A DNA stretch of 64,000 nucleotides from Ehretia macrophylla (GCA_037974665.1 CM075765.1:7445501-7509500), one strand, 5' to 3'. Counted from the stretch's first letter, positions 47,947 through 60,420 are shown. Notes: generated by a model from the sequence alone, not told the origin. Numbers and translations are program-made.

Positions 47947-49089
47947 ATCAGGATTAGTTTGTATTGGGTTATGTGTACGTAATCTTGTGGTGTCCGTGTA
48001 GAACGGAGTCACAAGAGTCTGCATAAGAACTGGTCCTTTGTATGGTGGAATTTTCTGAGAGGATGAATCCTTCTCAAATGGATCAAAGAAGTCAAAGGAC
48101 GAAATAACAGAAGAAATTTCATTGGAACCTTCTTTCTCGTCTTCATCACCCCCACCCAGTTGGGATAATTTTCTCTTTGGAGAGATAATGTGGAGGTGGT
48201 GTGAGATCAACCCAATAAGCTTTTTCGCAATGTCCACTTGGTATCCAGACTGCATGATCTGGCTTCGGATTATGCTTCCAAGGATGAGAGGACTGCTTCT
48301 TTGGCTTAGCTGGCTTTACAAGTTTTTCAACAAGTCGTTCTCTTTTTCTTTTGAACTCGTCTGAATCAAGATAATGCTTCTCAGAAGAAGATTTCTATAT
48401 GTTGATCATGTTAACGCTGTTCCAAGAACGAACTTGTCCGGAAAGGTTCCGAACTGAAGCGGCTTTCTACAGTTTTTTTCCAATTGATTGGAGTTTTCTG
48501 GTAGTATATGTGATTCTTGTGGAAAGCCTTGTGGAGGTCATTATACTGGTCATAACAACCTTGTCTGAGATGATCATGGGCTTGTTTTGTCCATGCAACA
48601 TGTTCCTTGAGATCTAACCATATCTTTTGAATGGCAGCATTCTGAGCTTTTGCATTCATGTTGCTCCAATTGATTGCTGACTCAATTTGTCCAACATCTT
48701 GTGGTCTGGTTTTGGTTACTTGTCATTTACCAACATATACGTTGTCGGCTTCTCCTATACAATAGATGTCTTCAGGAAAATTAACATAACATACATATCT
48801 AGAGGACCTAGATCTGGCAGCAAAGGGTTTTCTAACACAGTGTGGACAGGACTGAGGTTGTCTAGCAAGTTGGCATTTTTCACATGCTTCAGCTGGTTTG
48901 GATTGTGTTGGAAATGATATGGAGACACGGCCTGGTTCTAGAGGATGTCTAGAGATTCTTGGTGAATCATGGATGACTGGTAGGCTATGGCTTCTTTCAT
49001 AATCATTTTTCCATCGAGGAGGAAAGTGAGTTCATGTTTGGTGTAGATATTTTGTTGGGTAACATTACTATCACCTAACATGTGGACTT
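47947..49089 (-). pseudogene. virus copy A: coat region, N-terminal part (fossil)
   Basis: On the minus strand it matches copy C wording: RPIIHDSPRIS-like near 48970, the Cys-rich CEKCQLAGH region near 48870, AQNA…IQKIWLDLKEHVAWTKQA near 48590-48650, and the SDEFKRKRERL and WVDLTPPPYYLS regions near 48200-48350. A long Pro/Ser/Thr-rich stretch follows toward 47947. Confidence 0.85.
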
Positions 49090-49996
49090 GAGGCTTACAG
49101 TTGTGGTCCATGGAAAAGGGATGGGTTTGGACTTTATAGGTCATGGAATGATGGAGTGCAACAACAGTTTCATTTGGATTCATATCAGCTCCATAAAGTT
49201 GGATAAGGACTTGTATGGTTTGAGAAAGGGTAGGACGGGAAAGATCAAGGGTGAAGTTTGGTTTAACCTGGATAAGGACATGGCCATTGTGAAGACCTGC
49301 TTCAATGGCACAGATGAGTGCATAATCAAACTTACACTACCTGGTATCTAGTAAAGAGACTAGACATGAAACATTCTTTCCGGCAAGGAAACTAGGCTGT
49401 AAGGCTAGACGAATAGCTCCAAGGTGTAAACCTTTGTAGCCTTTTTGTCTATATCTATGGAGATCAGGTTCAGAAAGTATAGGAAGGTAGGTTTCTGAGT
49501 GGGAAGAGGATACGGATTGTACAATGACTATAGGGGATTTACACATGGTTGTAAGGGCTGCTAGTTTGATAGGTAATAGATATTTGAACTGTTGTGTGAG
49601 TTGGGAAGTTTGGTAGTATGAGTATGGGTTCAATGGAGAAAACTTGAAGAGTTCACCTGGTTTGGTAGATTGAGGTGTTTGGATTATGTCTACCTCATAA
49701 TAAGATGCGGAAGGATCAAGGGAAATGACTTAAGAGTTGTTAGCAATAATTTCTTGTGCTGGCAAGGGAAGATCAGCCATGGTGGATATACTGGTCACGT
49801 CTGGACTTACTGCGGGACTTACGATGCCTTTCATTCACTCTTTAACGGCTATTGCCCTATTGCCGAAGACTCTAGTGTTCAACACACAAGTATTGCTTAA
49901 GACCTTCAAAACCAGAGTGGGAAGTGCTATAGTTAACTCGGCTCTAAGACCACTAAGCGGAAGGGAAGGAGCGGGAGGCGGAAGACATGGCTAAAG
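49090..49996 (-). pseudogene. virus copy A: leader and movement protein region (fossil)
   Basis: The minus strand reads MNPYSYYQTSQLTQQFKYLL, then TYLPILSEPDLHRYRQKGYK, GLHLGAIRLALQPSFLAGK and SLLDTR, the 30K-type movement protein core with its conserved Asp. This protein would open plasmodesmata for cell-to-cell spread. The upstream 49880-49996 part is leader with a short ORF. Confidence 0.85.
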
Positions 49997-50478
49997 GCTC
50001 AGTTTAAGAGAGAGAAGTAGAAGATATGTTTCAATCCAAATCTAACTCTGCCTCTTTAGTCTGGGGTTCTTCATTATTTATAGGCAAACGATTACAAAAC
50101 CTAATAATACAAGTGGAATCTTCACTATTCCTGACAAGGACTAAAGTAGCTTCCTTTAATAAAGGAAAAGCTGACACGACATAAAGAGATTCCAAATAAT
50201 TCACAATAAGACAAACCTAACGCGACTAAAGCAGTTTCCTTTAATAAAGGAAATTTCACTTATTACAAATAGACAAACGAGACATAACCTAAAGGGAATC
50301 AGAAGTGACAAAAGATTCATGTCATATCCTATTATTACAACATCACAAACTTATTTACATGACACGAGGCTTCATCATGGGGTCCACCCGAGATTTCTGG
50401 AATCCTGTCTGCAAAGAGTCATCATCTGTCGTTATTGAGATCGATATCACCCCACCATTCCTGACTGTTTTGGCTATG
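49997..50478 (-). promoter_or_regulatory. virus copy A: intergenic promoter region and ORF2 tail
   Basis: The minus strand carries TATA-like 'cctataaataatg' near 50082, two 'cctttattaaagga' palindromes near 50150-50165 and 50240-50250, and a tail matching the end of ORF2 in copies B and C (50405-50478). It forms the left arm of a large inverted repeat with copy B; the turning point is at about 50478/50479. Confidence 0.85.
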
Positions 50479-51063
50479 ACTCTTTGCATACAAGATTCAA
50501 GGAATCCCGGGTGGACCCCATGACGAAGCCTCGTGTCATGTAAATAAGTTTGCCATGTTGTAATAATAGGATATGGAATGAATCTTTTGTCACTTCAGAT
50601 TCCCTTTAGGTCATGTCTCATTTGTCTATTTGTAATAAGTGAGATTTCATTTATTAAAGGAAACCGCTTTAGTCGCATCAGGTTTGTCTTATTATGAATT
50701 ATTAGGAAACTTTTTATGTCGTGTCAGTTTTTCCTTTATTAAAGGAAACTGCTTTAGTCCTTGTCAGGAATAGTGAAGATTCCTCTTGTATTATTAGGCT
50801 TTGTAATCGTTTGCCTATAAATAATGAAGAACCCCTGACTAAAGGAGCAGAGTTAGATTTGGATTGAAACACATCTTCTACATCTCGCTCTCAAACCGAG
50901 CCTTTAGCCATGTCTTTCGCCTCCCATTCCTTCCCTTACCCTTAGTGGTCTTAGAGCCAAGTTAAATGTAGCACTTCCTATTCTAGTAATGAAGGTCTTA
51001 AACAATACTTGTGTGTTGAACACTAGAGTCTTTGGCAATAGGGCAATAGCCGTTAAAGAGTGA
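50479..51063 (+). promoter_or_regulatory. virus copy B: intergenic promoter, primer site and leader
   Basis: Two similar 36-base blocks of the type 'ttattaaaggaaac.gctttagtc' lie at about 50655-50690 and 50738-50775. A TATA-like 'cctataaataatg' is near 50813. A primer-site variant, tggtcttagagcc, is near 50947. The leader then runs to the movement-protein start at 51064. Confidence 0.85.
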
Positions 51064-51840
51064 ATGAAAGGCGTCGTACGTCCCGCAGTAAGTCCAGTCG
51101 TGACCAGTGTATCCACCATGGCTGATTTTCCCATGCCAGAACAAGAAGTTGTTGCTAACAACTCTGAAGTCACTTCCTTTGATCCTTCCGCATCTCATTA
51201 TGAGGTAGACATAACCCAAACACCTCTATCTACCAAACCAGGTGAACTCTTCAAGCTTTCTCCATTAAACCCATAGTCATACTACCAAACTTCCCAACTC
51301 ACACAAAAGTTCAAATCTCTATTACCTATCAAACCTGCAGCCTTTACAGCCATGTACAAATTCTCTACAGTCTCTGTACAATCCGTATCCTCTTCCCACT
51401 CAGAAACCTACCTTCCTATACTTTCTGAACCTGATCTTCGTAGATATAGACAGAAAGGCTACAAAGGTTTATACCTTAGAGCTATTCGTCTAGCCTTACA
51501 GCTTAGTTTCCTTGCCGGAAAGAATGTTTCATGTCTAGTCTCTTTACTAGATACCAGGTGGCATAAGTTTGATCATGCACTCATCTGTGCCGTTGAAGCA
51601 GGTCTTCACAATGGCCATGTTCTCATCCAGGTTGAACGCAACTTCACCCTTGATATTTCCCGTCCTACCCTTTCTCAAACCATTCAGGTCCTAATCCAAC
51701 TTTATAGAGCTGATATGAACCCAAATGAAACTGTTGTTGCACTTCATCATTCTATGACCTATAAAGCAAAACCCATCTATTTTCCATGGACCACAACTGT
51801 AAGCCTCGAGTCCACGTGTTAGGTGATAGTAATGGTACCC
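51064..51840 (+). pseudogene. virus copy B: movement protein region (fossil)
   Basis: It opens with MKGVVRPAVSPVVTSVSTMA. After an interruption it shows TYLPILSEPDLRRYRQKGYK, GLYLRAIRLALQLSFLAGK, VSLLDTRWHKFDHALICAVE and LIQVERNFTLDISRPTLSQ. This is the 30K-superfamily core (conserved LDTR Asp, then the glycine-rich G-H-V strand). It fits the N-terminal place in caulimovirid polyproteins. Confidence 0.87.
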
Positions 51841-53990
51841 AACCAAAGATCTACACCAAACATGAACTCACTTTCCCTCCTCGATGGAAAAATGATTATG
51901 AAAGAAGCCATAGCCGACCAATCATCCACGATTCACCAAGAATCTCTAGACATCCTCTAGAACCAGGTCGTGTCTCCATATCATTTCCAACACAATTCCA
52001 AACCAGCTGAACCATGTGAAAAATGCCAACTTGCTGGACATACTCAGTCCTGTCCATACTGTGTTAGAAAACCCTTTGCTGCCAGATATAAGTCCTCTAG
52101 ATATGTCTGTTCTTTTAATTTTCCTGAAGACATCTATTGTAAAGGAGAAGCCGACAACGCATATGTTGGTAAATGGCAAGTAACCAAAACCAGACCACAA
52201 GATGTTGGACAAATTGAGTCAGCAATCAATTGGGGCAACATGAATGCAAAAACTTAGAATGCTGTCATTCAAAAGATATGGTCAGATCTCAAGGAACATG
52301 TTGCATGGACAAAACAAGCCCATGATCATCTCAGACAAAGTTGTTATGACCAGTATAATGACCTCCACAAGGCTTTCCACAAGAATCACATATACTACCA
52401 GAAGACTTCAATCAACAAAAAAAATTGCAGAAAGTCGCTTCAGTTCGAGACCCTTCCGGACAAGTTCGTTCTTGGAACAGCGTCAGCATGATCAACATAC
52501 AGAAATCTTCTTCCAAGAAGCATTATCTTGATTCAGACGAGTTCAAAAGAAAAAGAGAACGACTTGTTGAAAAACTTGCAAAGCCAGCTAAGCCAAAGAA
52601 GCAGTCCTCTCATCCTTGGAAGCATAATCCAAAGTCAAATCATGCAGTCTGGATACCAAGTGAAAATTATGAAAATGCTTATTGGGTTGATCTCACACCA
52701 CCTCCATATTATCTCTCGAAAGAGAAAATTATCCCAACTAGGTGGGGTGATGAAGACGAGAAAGAAGGGCCTAGTGAAATTTCTTCTGTTATTTCGTCCT
52801 TTGACTCCTTTGATCCGTTTGGGAAGGATTCATCGTCTCAGACAATTCCACCATACAAAGGACCAGTTCTTATGCAGACTATTGTGACTCCGTTCTACAC
52901 GAACACTACAAGAACACGTACACATAACCCAGTACAAACAAATCCTGATGATTCAGAAACAACCAGTGACCAGGGAGAAACTTCCCAAGCTGGTGAGCAT
53001 CGGAACCAACAGCCGCCACAAGCACAAGGCCCACAGGTTCCACAACATGAACCTCAGAGACAACAAAACATTGAAGGAAAAGTTTTCATCCCATATGCTC
53101 CAGATCACAAGCAATTCTAGAACATTGATGCCATTCCTTCTGATGACAAACTCAAATATCTTGAGAAAATGGATGCATGGATAAATGGAGAATCTTTTCG
53201 AAATCCTACTCTTGAGATAAGAGATATCATTGACCGTCTTGTTGCTGCTTTTACTAGATCACTTCGCAGTTGGTGGACAAGAATGCTGTCAGAAGAAGAA
53301 AGACAGATCATCCCGACAGATGCAGATCCTATTCAGATATTCCTAAGATATTTACGAACTATTTTCGTAGGACAAACAGCCTAAGAGATTAAAAAGGCAG
53401 AAAAATAGTTCTTACTTAACAAATGTTGTGATGTTGCAAAACTTGGAGATTACTATCTCAAACAAGAAGCTCTGTATTTTACCTTTGGAAAAAATACAAA
53501 AACCATCAAGAAGGCGTTCGTCTTTAACATGCCATAACCACTTCCTGAATTGCTTGAAACAGAGTTCAAACAAGCTAATATTGCAGATCTAAGACAGGTG
53601 AGTCTCGATCACTTGTACCAGATGGCCAGAAAACTCATTCAAGATCAGTGCGAGTCCAAGCAACTTGGCAAGCTCCTCAAGAGCAACGAATAGAAAACAA
53701 TGGATACCTTTTGCAGAAAAGATTTCCAAAAGTTTGGCTGTCACACTCATAACTACTCTCCATGTTCATGTCACAAATATAAGAGGAACAAACATCATAA
53801 AAGGTTTCACAAGTTCAGAAAACCTTTCGAGAAATTCATATTTGTGAAGAAAAGATCAAAACCCTCTTCTTCCACTAAGTGTTTTCTTTGTGGAAAGAAA
53901 TGACATTTTGCAAAGGATTGTTACCTCAAGAAGTCCAAGAAGCTACCAGCCAAGCTTGTTCAGTTCATATGAACTCAAAACTTTGACGAC
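51841..53990 (+). pseudogene. virus copy B: coat protein region (fossil)
   Basis: Near 52005-52070 is CEKCQLAGHTQSCPYC, a CCHC-like cysteine cluster. Next come the WQVTKTRPQDVGQIESAINW and SDLKEHVAWTKQAHDHL stretches, then basic KRKRERLVEKLAKPAKPKKQ, the WVDLTPPPYYLSKEKIIPTR block, a Pro/Gln/Thr-rich linker, and a capsid-like part at about 53150-53390. At the end stands a basic His/Lys stretch with KCFLCGKK and the rest of a CCHC zinc knuckle near 53875-53925, the usual mark of caulimovirid coat proteins. Confidence 0.85.
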
Positions 53991-54179
53991 CAGCTATACA
54001 CATGGACTTCCGAACTAGATCTAGCTGTCCTTAACCTTGATACAGCCTCAACCTCAGATCTCACCTCAGAATCCGAATCCTCTGATTCTGAACCAAACCT
54101 CTCCATAGCCAAAATACACAAAACCACTAAACAACCAATCCTTACCACTTCCCAAGCTACCTTTACCATAGGACAGATC

Positions 54180-54590
54180 TATAAGCCATATATAAAGTTT
54201 GTTATAAACCCTCCAGGATATGTTCGTATCACTGTTACTACACTTGTTGACACAGGTTCATGTATTTCCATGATGAAATCCAAGTGTCTTCCTCCTGAAT
54301 TTTGGATTTCCAGCAGAGCAACATTTACCACTGTTTCTGGTAGTGTGGATTTGCAAGTGAAGCACATTCCATGACCATTCCCATACATTTATCCCCAGAT
54401 GTCTCAGTTCGACACAACTTTTACCTGTATGATCAGTGTTGTGAAGATATTCTCTTAGGAATGGATTTCCTCACCTTACTTGCTCCATTCTCATTTCAGA
54501 CAGATGATTTTCAATTCCTACACAATCAGTATACCCCCTTGGGTATCTTTATAGGAATTACCCTCACAAGTTTCAGCCATTCAAGATGAT
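54180..54590 (+). pseudogene. virus copy B: aspartic protease region (fossil)
   Basis: LVDTGSCISMMKSKCLPPEF near 54244-54300 holds the DTG active-site motif. CEDILLGMDFLTLLAPF near 54430-54490 is the second conserved protease block (hydrophobic-ILG-D-F). It would process the polyprotein. Confidence 0.87.
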
Positions 54591-55560
54591 GAATTTGCTG
54601 AAGAGAGAAACCTCGTCCTTTCCTGTTGTGGTGATCTTCCAAACAAGTTTTGGGAGAGAGAGAAACACTTCATCTCTCTACCTTACAGAGAAAATTGACA
54701 GATGCCACACCAAACCGCCTCTCATCTGGGAATGCCAAAAGAGGAAGATCTTTTTCAAGCTGAAATTCAAACACTCCTTGAGCAAGGTCTCATCCGACCA
54801 TCCAGATCTCCATGGGCAAGTCATGCCTTTTATGTCAACAAAAGATCTGAACAGGTCCGAGGAAAGAAAAAAATAGTGATAGATTATCGCCAACTCAGTG
54901 ATCAATTGCAGGATATCGGAGACTCTTTTCTGCGAAAGGAACAACTTCTTCAAAAGTTGTCCAATGCCAAATTCTTCTCCAAATTTGATATGAAATCTGG
55001 ATTTTGGCAAATTGGTATTACTGAAGCTGATAGATTCAAAACTGCTTTTGTTGTTCCACAAGGACATTATGAATGAAACGTCATGTCATTTGCTCTCAAG
55101 AATGCACCGTCTGAGTTCCAATACAGAATGGATGATGTGTACCGACCCCTTGCGCAGCATTGTTAAGTCTACATTGATGATGTTTTGATATTCAGTAACA
55201 CAGTTGAAGAACACCACCAGCATCTCCGACAATTCTAGGAACTAACCTACTAGCATGGATTAGTTCTAGCTGAATCAAGATGAAAATTGGTCTAAATGCT
55301 ATTGATTTTCTTGGTTTGCAGATTAGAGAAGGACACATTCTTTTACAGGACTACATATCAAGCAAAGTCCTCAACTTTCCTGATGAACTTAGAACTGTTA
55401 CACAGATCCAACAGTTCCTTGGCCTTATCAATTATACTTCATCCCATGTCCCAGCATTGGCCAACTACACCAACTAGATTTTCAAGTACCTCTGAAAAGC
55501 CAACATTGAAAATTGCTCTCCATAAGCTACAGTTGCAGTTCAAAAGCTAAAGGAGCTATG
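54591..55560 (+). pseudogene. virus copy B: reverse transcriptase (fossil)
   Basis: TLLEQGLIRPSRSPWASHAF, KKKIVIDYRQLSDQLQ, FFSKFDMKSGFWQIGI and AFVVPQGHYE are followed in other frames by the LKNAPSEFQYRMDDVY and YIDDVLIFSN blocks and by VTQIQQFLGLINY at about 55395-55435. This is the standard caulimovirid reverse transcriptase order. Confidence 0.92.
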
Positions 55561-56000
55561 CAAGGCACTTCCTCCTCTCAAGATCCCAGGTCCAGGACAA
55601 CTCATTTTGTAGACTGATGCTTCCCTTGATTTTTAGGCAACAGTTCTCATTGAAGAAGACAATGGACATAGACAAGTCTGTGGTTACAAATCAGGATCTT
55701 TCTCGCCAGCACAGCGCAACTATCCCTCTTTCAAAAGATAAGTTCTTGCAGTTATTCAAGGAATCAAAAAATTCAAGTTTTATCTTGCTCATAATCCTTT
55801 CATTATTGAAACAGATTTTAAAGGATTTCAGGGTGTTCTTAGAAGAAAGCTAAATGATATTTTAGATCCACAACTCATCCGATGGACAGAATGGATTTCC
55901 CAATTCAATTGGGCAATGCGACACATCTCAGGCAAAGAGAATATCCTTGCTGATTTTCTCTCTCGCATACCACCATCCGAGAAAGTTGTATGCATGGTGA
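55561..56000 (+). pseudogene. virus copy B: RNase H (fossil)
   Basis: The blocks LILQTDAS-like near 55600, VCGYKSGSFS near 55680, then FKFYLAHNPFIIETDFKGFQ near 55770-55830 and NILADFLSRIPP near 55938-55975 give the TDAS, ETD and DFLSR signature of caulimovirid RNase H. Confidence 0.87.
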
Positions 56001-56089
56001 ATCGAAATGGTCATACACTTCCATCTTCCCTTGTTCCAGGTCTTATTCCAGGAAGTTCTAGCTCAAATCCAGATCCAACTGATGGCTAG

Positions 56090-56908
56090 TCTTAGACATT
56101 TTATGACTTGAGTCTAGACCAACAAGCAAAATTTCTCATAGCCCTCCCTGAGGAGCTCAAGCTAAAGATACTTCAATCATTCACCGGAAGCCAGATCACT
56201 GATTTCTTTGAAGAATTCGTTGAGATCAAGCTCAGAAGAATTATTGATCAGTTATGCTTTGTCTTTTATGTTCGCAACGTTGTTCGTCATAATCCCCAGC
56301 ATGAAGAACCATGGGATACATTTCTTGATTTCAATAATTATGACTTTTCAAAGATGCAATTCTTGTATCTTTGGTATTGGCTTAATTATTATCCTATGGC
56401 AGTTCTTTTTGATCCAGAACTCATTCAGAGACATGTTTGTGTGTTCCCATAATCCCACTTCGTCAAGCTATTCTCACAGGTATTTTAGTCATTTGACCCT
56501 CCAACCCTTATCACCGGTCAAGTTATACAGCACCAGCAAGTTTTCATCATTCGCTTCACAGATGTTTGGAATCGTGTCATTCCGCCAACCATCATCCCAA
56601 TCAACCATTTCTACCTCTGACAAGAGCCTTGGGAATATTTCATTTCTTGGGAACATTGTCTTACCGTCAAAAGAGCCACTGCTAGAGCTCATGGTCTAGA
56701 TGTTTCTAATCCCACAGAATTTTGGCACATCCGCTTCTTTGATAGCCCCACTTTTCATGAGCATCTGCTAGCCTTCCAGAATTTTTCTCAAGAAGATGGC
56801 TATTCCACTGCAGACCTTGGGTCTGACTACGAACCGTGGGAGGGAGATCTTAGCTAAAACAGTCAGGAATGGTGGGATGATATCGATATCAATAATGACA
56901 GATGGTAA
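56090..56908 (+). pseudogene. virus copy B: second ORF, function unknown (fossil)
   Basis: It follows the polyprotein and has no similarity I recognise to a known domain. Start region: MSLDQQAKFLIALPEELKLK; then FFEEFVEIKLRRIIDQLCFV, a Trp/Tyr-rich FLYLWYWLNYYPMAVLFDPE, a RQEPWEYFISWE-like block and a very acidic end (WWDDIDINNDRW) finishing at 56908. A second ORF of unknown function after the polyprotein is known for florendoviruses, which supports that assignment. Confidence 0.82.
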
Positions 56909-57492
56909 CTCTTTGCAGACAGGATTCCAGGAATCTCGGGTGGACCGCATGACGAAGCCTTGTGTCATGTAAATAGGTTTGTCGTGTTGTAATAATAGGT
57001 TATGGCAGGAATCTTTTATCACTTCAGATTCCCTTTAGGTCATATCTCGTTTGTCTATTTTTAATAAGTGAGATTTCCTTTATTAAAGGAAACCGCTTTA
57101 GTCGCGTCAGGTTTGTCTTATTGTGAATTATTATGAATCTCTTTATGTCGTGTCAACTTTTCCTTTATTAAAGGAAGCTGCTTTAGTCCTTGTCAGAAAT
57201 AGTGAAGATTTCGCTTGTATTATTAGGTTTTGTAATCGTTTGCCTATAAATAATGAAGAACCCCTGACTAAAAAGGCAGAGTTAGATTTGGATTGAAACA
57301 CATCTTCTACTTCTCTCTCTCAAACTGTGCCTTTAGCCATGTCTTCCGTCTCCCGCTCCTTCCATTCCTCTTAGTGGTATTAGAGCCGAGTTAACTATAG
57401 CACTTCTCACTCTGGTATTAAAGGTCTTAAACAATACTTGTATGTTGAACACTAGAGTCTTTGGTAATAGGGCAATAGCCGTTAAAGAGTGA
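56909..57492 (+). promoter_or_regulatory. virus copy C: intergenic promoter, primer site and leader
   Basis: Palindrome TTTCCTTTATTAAAGGAAA is at 57074-57092 and its shorter copy at 57160-57176. Each is followed by '..gctttagtc…gtcag', making a direct repeat of about 36 bases with 86-base spacing. TATA-like 'cctataaataatg' is near 57243. A primer-site variant tggtattagagcc is near 57374, about 130 bases downstream of the TATA. Confidence 0.87.
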
Positions 57493-58239
57493 ATGAAAGG
57501 CGTCGTAAGTCCCGCAGTAAGTCTAGTCGTGACCAGTGTATCTACCATGGTTGATCTTTCCCTGCCAGAACAAGAAGTTGTTGCTAACAACTCTGAAGTC
57601 ACTTCCTTTGATCCTTCTGCATCTCATTATAAGGTAGACATAACCCAAATACCTCAATCTACCAAACCAGGTGAACTCTTCAAGCTTTCTCCATTAAACC
57701 CATACTCATACTACCAAACTTCCCAACTCACACAAAAGTTCAAATCTTTATTACCTATCAAACCAGCAGCCTTTACAACCGTGTACAAATCCTTTACAGT
57801 CTCTGTACAATCCGTATCCTCTTCCCGCTCAAAAACCTACCTTCCTATACTTTCTGAACCTGATCTCCGTAGATATAGACAAAAAGGCTACAAAGGTTTA
57901 CACCTTGAAGCTATTCGTCTAGCCTTACAGCCTAGTTTCCTTGCCGGAAAGAATGCTTCATGTCTAGTCATTTTACTAGATACCAGGTGGCGTAAGTTTG
58001 ATGATGCACTCAACTGTGTCATTGAAACAGGTCTTCACAATGGCCATGTTCTCATCCAGGTTGAACCCAACTTCACCCTTGATCTTTCACGTCCTACCCT
58101 TTCTCAAACCATTCAGGTCCTAATCCAACTTAATGGAGCTGATATGAACCCAAATGAAATTGTTGTTGCACTCCATCATTCCATGGCCTATAAAGTCCAA
58201 ACCCATCTCTTTTCCATGGACCACAACTGTAAGCCTTGA
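57493..58239 (+). pseudogene. virus copy C: movement protein region (fossil)
   Basis: A 248-residue open stretch begins MKGVVSPAVSLVVTSVSTMV. Core: SEPDLRRYRQKGYKGLHLEA, IRLALQPSFLAGK, VILLDTRWRKFDDALNCVIE, GLHNGHVLIQVEPNFTLDLS and QTIQVLIQLNGADMN. The conserved Asp of LDTR and the following beta-rich stretch are typical of 30K-type movement proteins. Family assignment is by pattern only. Confidence 0.88.
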
Positions 58240-58275
58240 GTCCACGTGTTAGGTGATAGCAATGTTACCTAACCA

Positions 58276-60420
58276 ATGATCCACACCAAACATGAACTCA
58301 CTTTCCCTCCTCGATGGAAAAATGATTATGAAAGAAGCCATAGCCGACCAATCATCCATGATTCACCAAGAATCTCTAAACATCCTCTAGAACCAAGTCG
58401 TGTCTCCATATCATTTCCAACACAATCTCAACCAGCTGAACCATGTGAAAAATGCCAACTTGCTGGACATCCTCAGTCCTATCCACACTGTGTCAGAAAA
58501 CCCTTTGCTGCCAGATCTAGGTCCTCTAGATATGTTTGTTCTGTTAATTTTCCTAAAGACATCTATTGTACAGGAGAAGCCGACAACGCATATGTTGGTA
58601 AATGGCAAGTAACCAAAACCAAACCACATGATGTTGGACAAATTGAGTTAGCAATCAATTGGAGCAACATGAATGCAAAAGCTCAGAATGCTGTCATTCA
58701 AAAGATATGGTCAGATCTCAAGGAACATGTTGCATGGACAAAACAAGCCTATGATCATCTCAGACAAGGTTGTTATGACCAGTATAATGACCTCCACAAG
58801 GCTTTCCACAAGAATCACATATACCACCAGAAGACTCCAATCAACTGGAAAAAACTGCAGAAAGCCACTTCAGTTTGGAACCCTTCCGGACAAGTTCGTT
58901 CTTGGAACAACGTCAACATGATCAACATACATAAATCTTTTTCCGAGAAGTATTATCTTGATTCAGACGAGTTCAAAAGAAAAAGAGAACGACTTGCTGA
59001 AAAACTTGCAAAGCCAGCTAAGCCAAAGAAGCAGTCCTCTCATCCTTGGAAGCATAATCCAAAGCCAGATCATGAAGTCTGGATACCAAGTGGAAATTGC
59101 GAAAAAGTTTATTGGGTTGATCTCACACCACCTCCATATTATCTCTCCAAAGAGAAAATTATCCCAACTAGATAGGATGATGAAGACGAGAAAGAAGGTC
59201 CCAGTGAAATTTCTTCTGTTATTTCATCTTTTGACTTCTTTGATCCGTCTGAGAAGGATTCATCCTCTCAGACAATTCTACCATACAAAGGACCAGTTCT
59301 TATGCAGACTTCTGTGACTCCGTTCTACACGGACACCACAAGAACACGTACACATAACCCAGTACAAACAAATCCTGATGATTCAGAAACAACCAGTGAC
59401 TAGAGAGAAACTTCCCAAGCTGATGAGTATCGGAACCAACAGCCGCCACAAGCACAAGCCCCACAGGTTCCACAACATGAACCTCAGAGACAACAAAACA
59501 TTGAAGGAAAAGTTTTCATCCCATATGCTTCAGATCACAAGCAATTCTGGAACATTGATGTCATTCCTCCTGATGACAGACTCAAATATCTTGAGAAAAT
59601 GGATGCATAGATAAATGGAGAATCTCTCCGAAATCTTACTCTTGAGATAAGAGATATCATTGACCTTCTTGTTACTGCTTTTACGGGATCACTTCGCAGT
59701 TGGTGGACAAGAATGCTGTCAGAAGAAGAAAGACAGATCATCCTGACAAATGCAGATCCTATTCAGATATTCCTAAGATGTCTACGAACCATTTTCGTAG
59801 GACAAACAGCCTAAGAGATTGAAAAGGCAGAAAAAGAGTTCTTACTCAACAAATGTTGTGATGTTGCAAAACTTGGAGATTACTATCTCAGACAGGAAGC
59901 TCTGTATTTTACCTTTGGAAAAAATACATAAACCATCAAGAAGGTGTTCGTCTTCAACATGCCACAACCATTTCCTGAATTGCTCAAAACAGAGTTCAAA
60001 CGAGCCAATATTGCAGATCTAAGACATGTAAGTCTCGCTCACTTGTACCAGATGGCCAGAAAGCTCATTCAAGATCAGTGCAAGTTCAAGCGACTTGGCA
60101 AGCTCCTCAAGAGCAACGAGCAGAAAACAATGGATACCTTTTGCAGAAAGGATTTCCAAAAGTTTGGCTATCACACTCACAACTACTCTCTATGTTCGGG
60201 TCACAAATACAAGAGGAACAAACATCAGAAAAGGTTTCACAAGTCTAGAAAACCTTTCAAGAAATTCAGATTTGTAAAGAAAAGATCAAAACCCTCTTCT
60301 TCCACTAAGTGTTTTCTTTATGGAAAGAAATGACATTTTGCAAAGGATTGTTACCTCAAGAAGTCCAAGAAGCTACCACCAAGCTTGTTCAGTCCATTTC
60401 AACTCAAAACTTTGATGACC
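58276..60420 (+). pseudogene. virus copy C: coat protein region (fossil)
   Basis: A 299-residue open stretch (58276-59175) contains a CEKCQLAGH cysteine cluster, basic KPFAARSRSSRYVC, WQVTKTKPHDVGQIELAINW, SDLKEHVAWTKQAYDHLRQG and a Lys-rich KRERLAEKLAKPAKPKKQSS, then WVDLTPPPYYLSKEKIIPTR. A Pro/Gln-rich linker follows to about 59520, a capsid-like part to about 59830, and a basic end 59944-60333 (KRNKHQKRFHKSRKPFKKFR) leading to the zinc-knuckle site near 60300-60350. Confidence 0.86.

Larger units (their letters stand above)
37727..50478 (-). mobile_element. endogenous pararetrovirus copy A (Caulimoviridae, florendovirus- or petuvirus-like), split by an LTR element
   Basis: Read from right to left: tail of a second ORF (50405-50478), intergenic promoter region (about 50060-50404), leader and movement protein (49090-49996), coat region (47947-49089 and 39400-40362), protease (near 39040), reverse transcriptase (37900-38850) and the very start of RNase H at 37727. 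The non-coding Ty3-like element 40363-47946 interrupts the coat region. Copy A is broken at well over ten places and lacks most of RNase H and ORF2 at its left end. Gene order and a second ORF after the polyprotein suit florendoviruses; a petuvirus-like assignment cannot be excluded by reading alone. Confidence 0.9.
50479..56908 (+). mobile_element. endogenous pararetrovirus copy B (florendovirus- or petuvirus-like)
   Basis: A near-full genome unit in order: intergenic promoter region, primer site (about 50946), leader, movement protein, coat protein with zinc knuckle, protease, reverse transcriptase, RNase H, ORF2 ending at 56908. It is followed without a gap by copy C in the same sense, so B and C form a head-to-tail tandem. 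It is broken at well over ten places. Confidence 0.93.
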
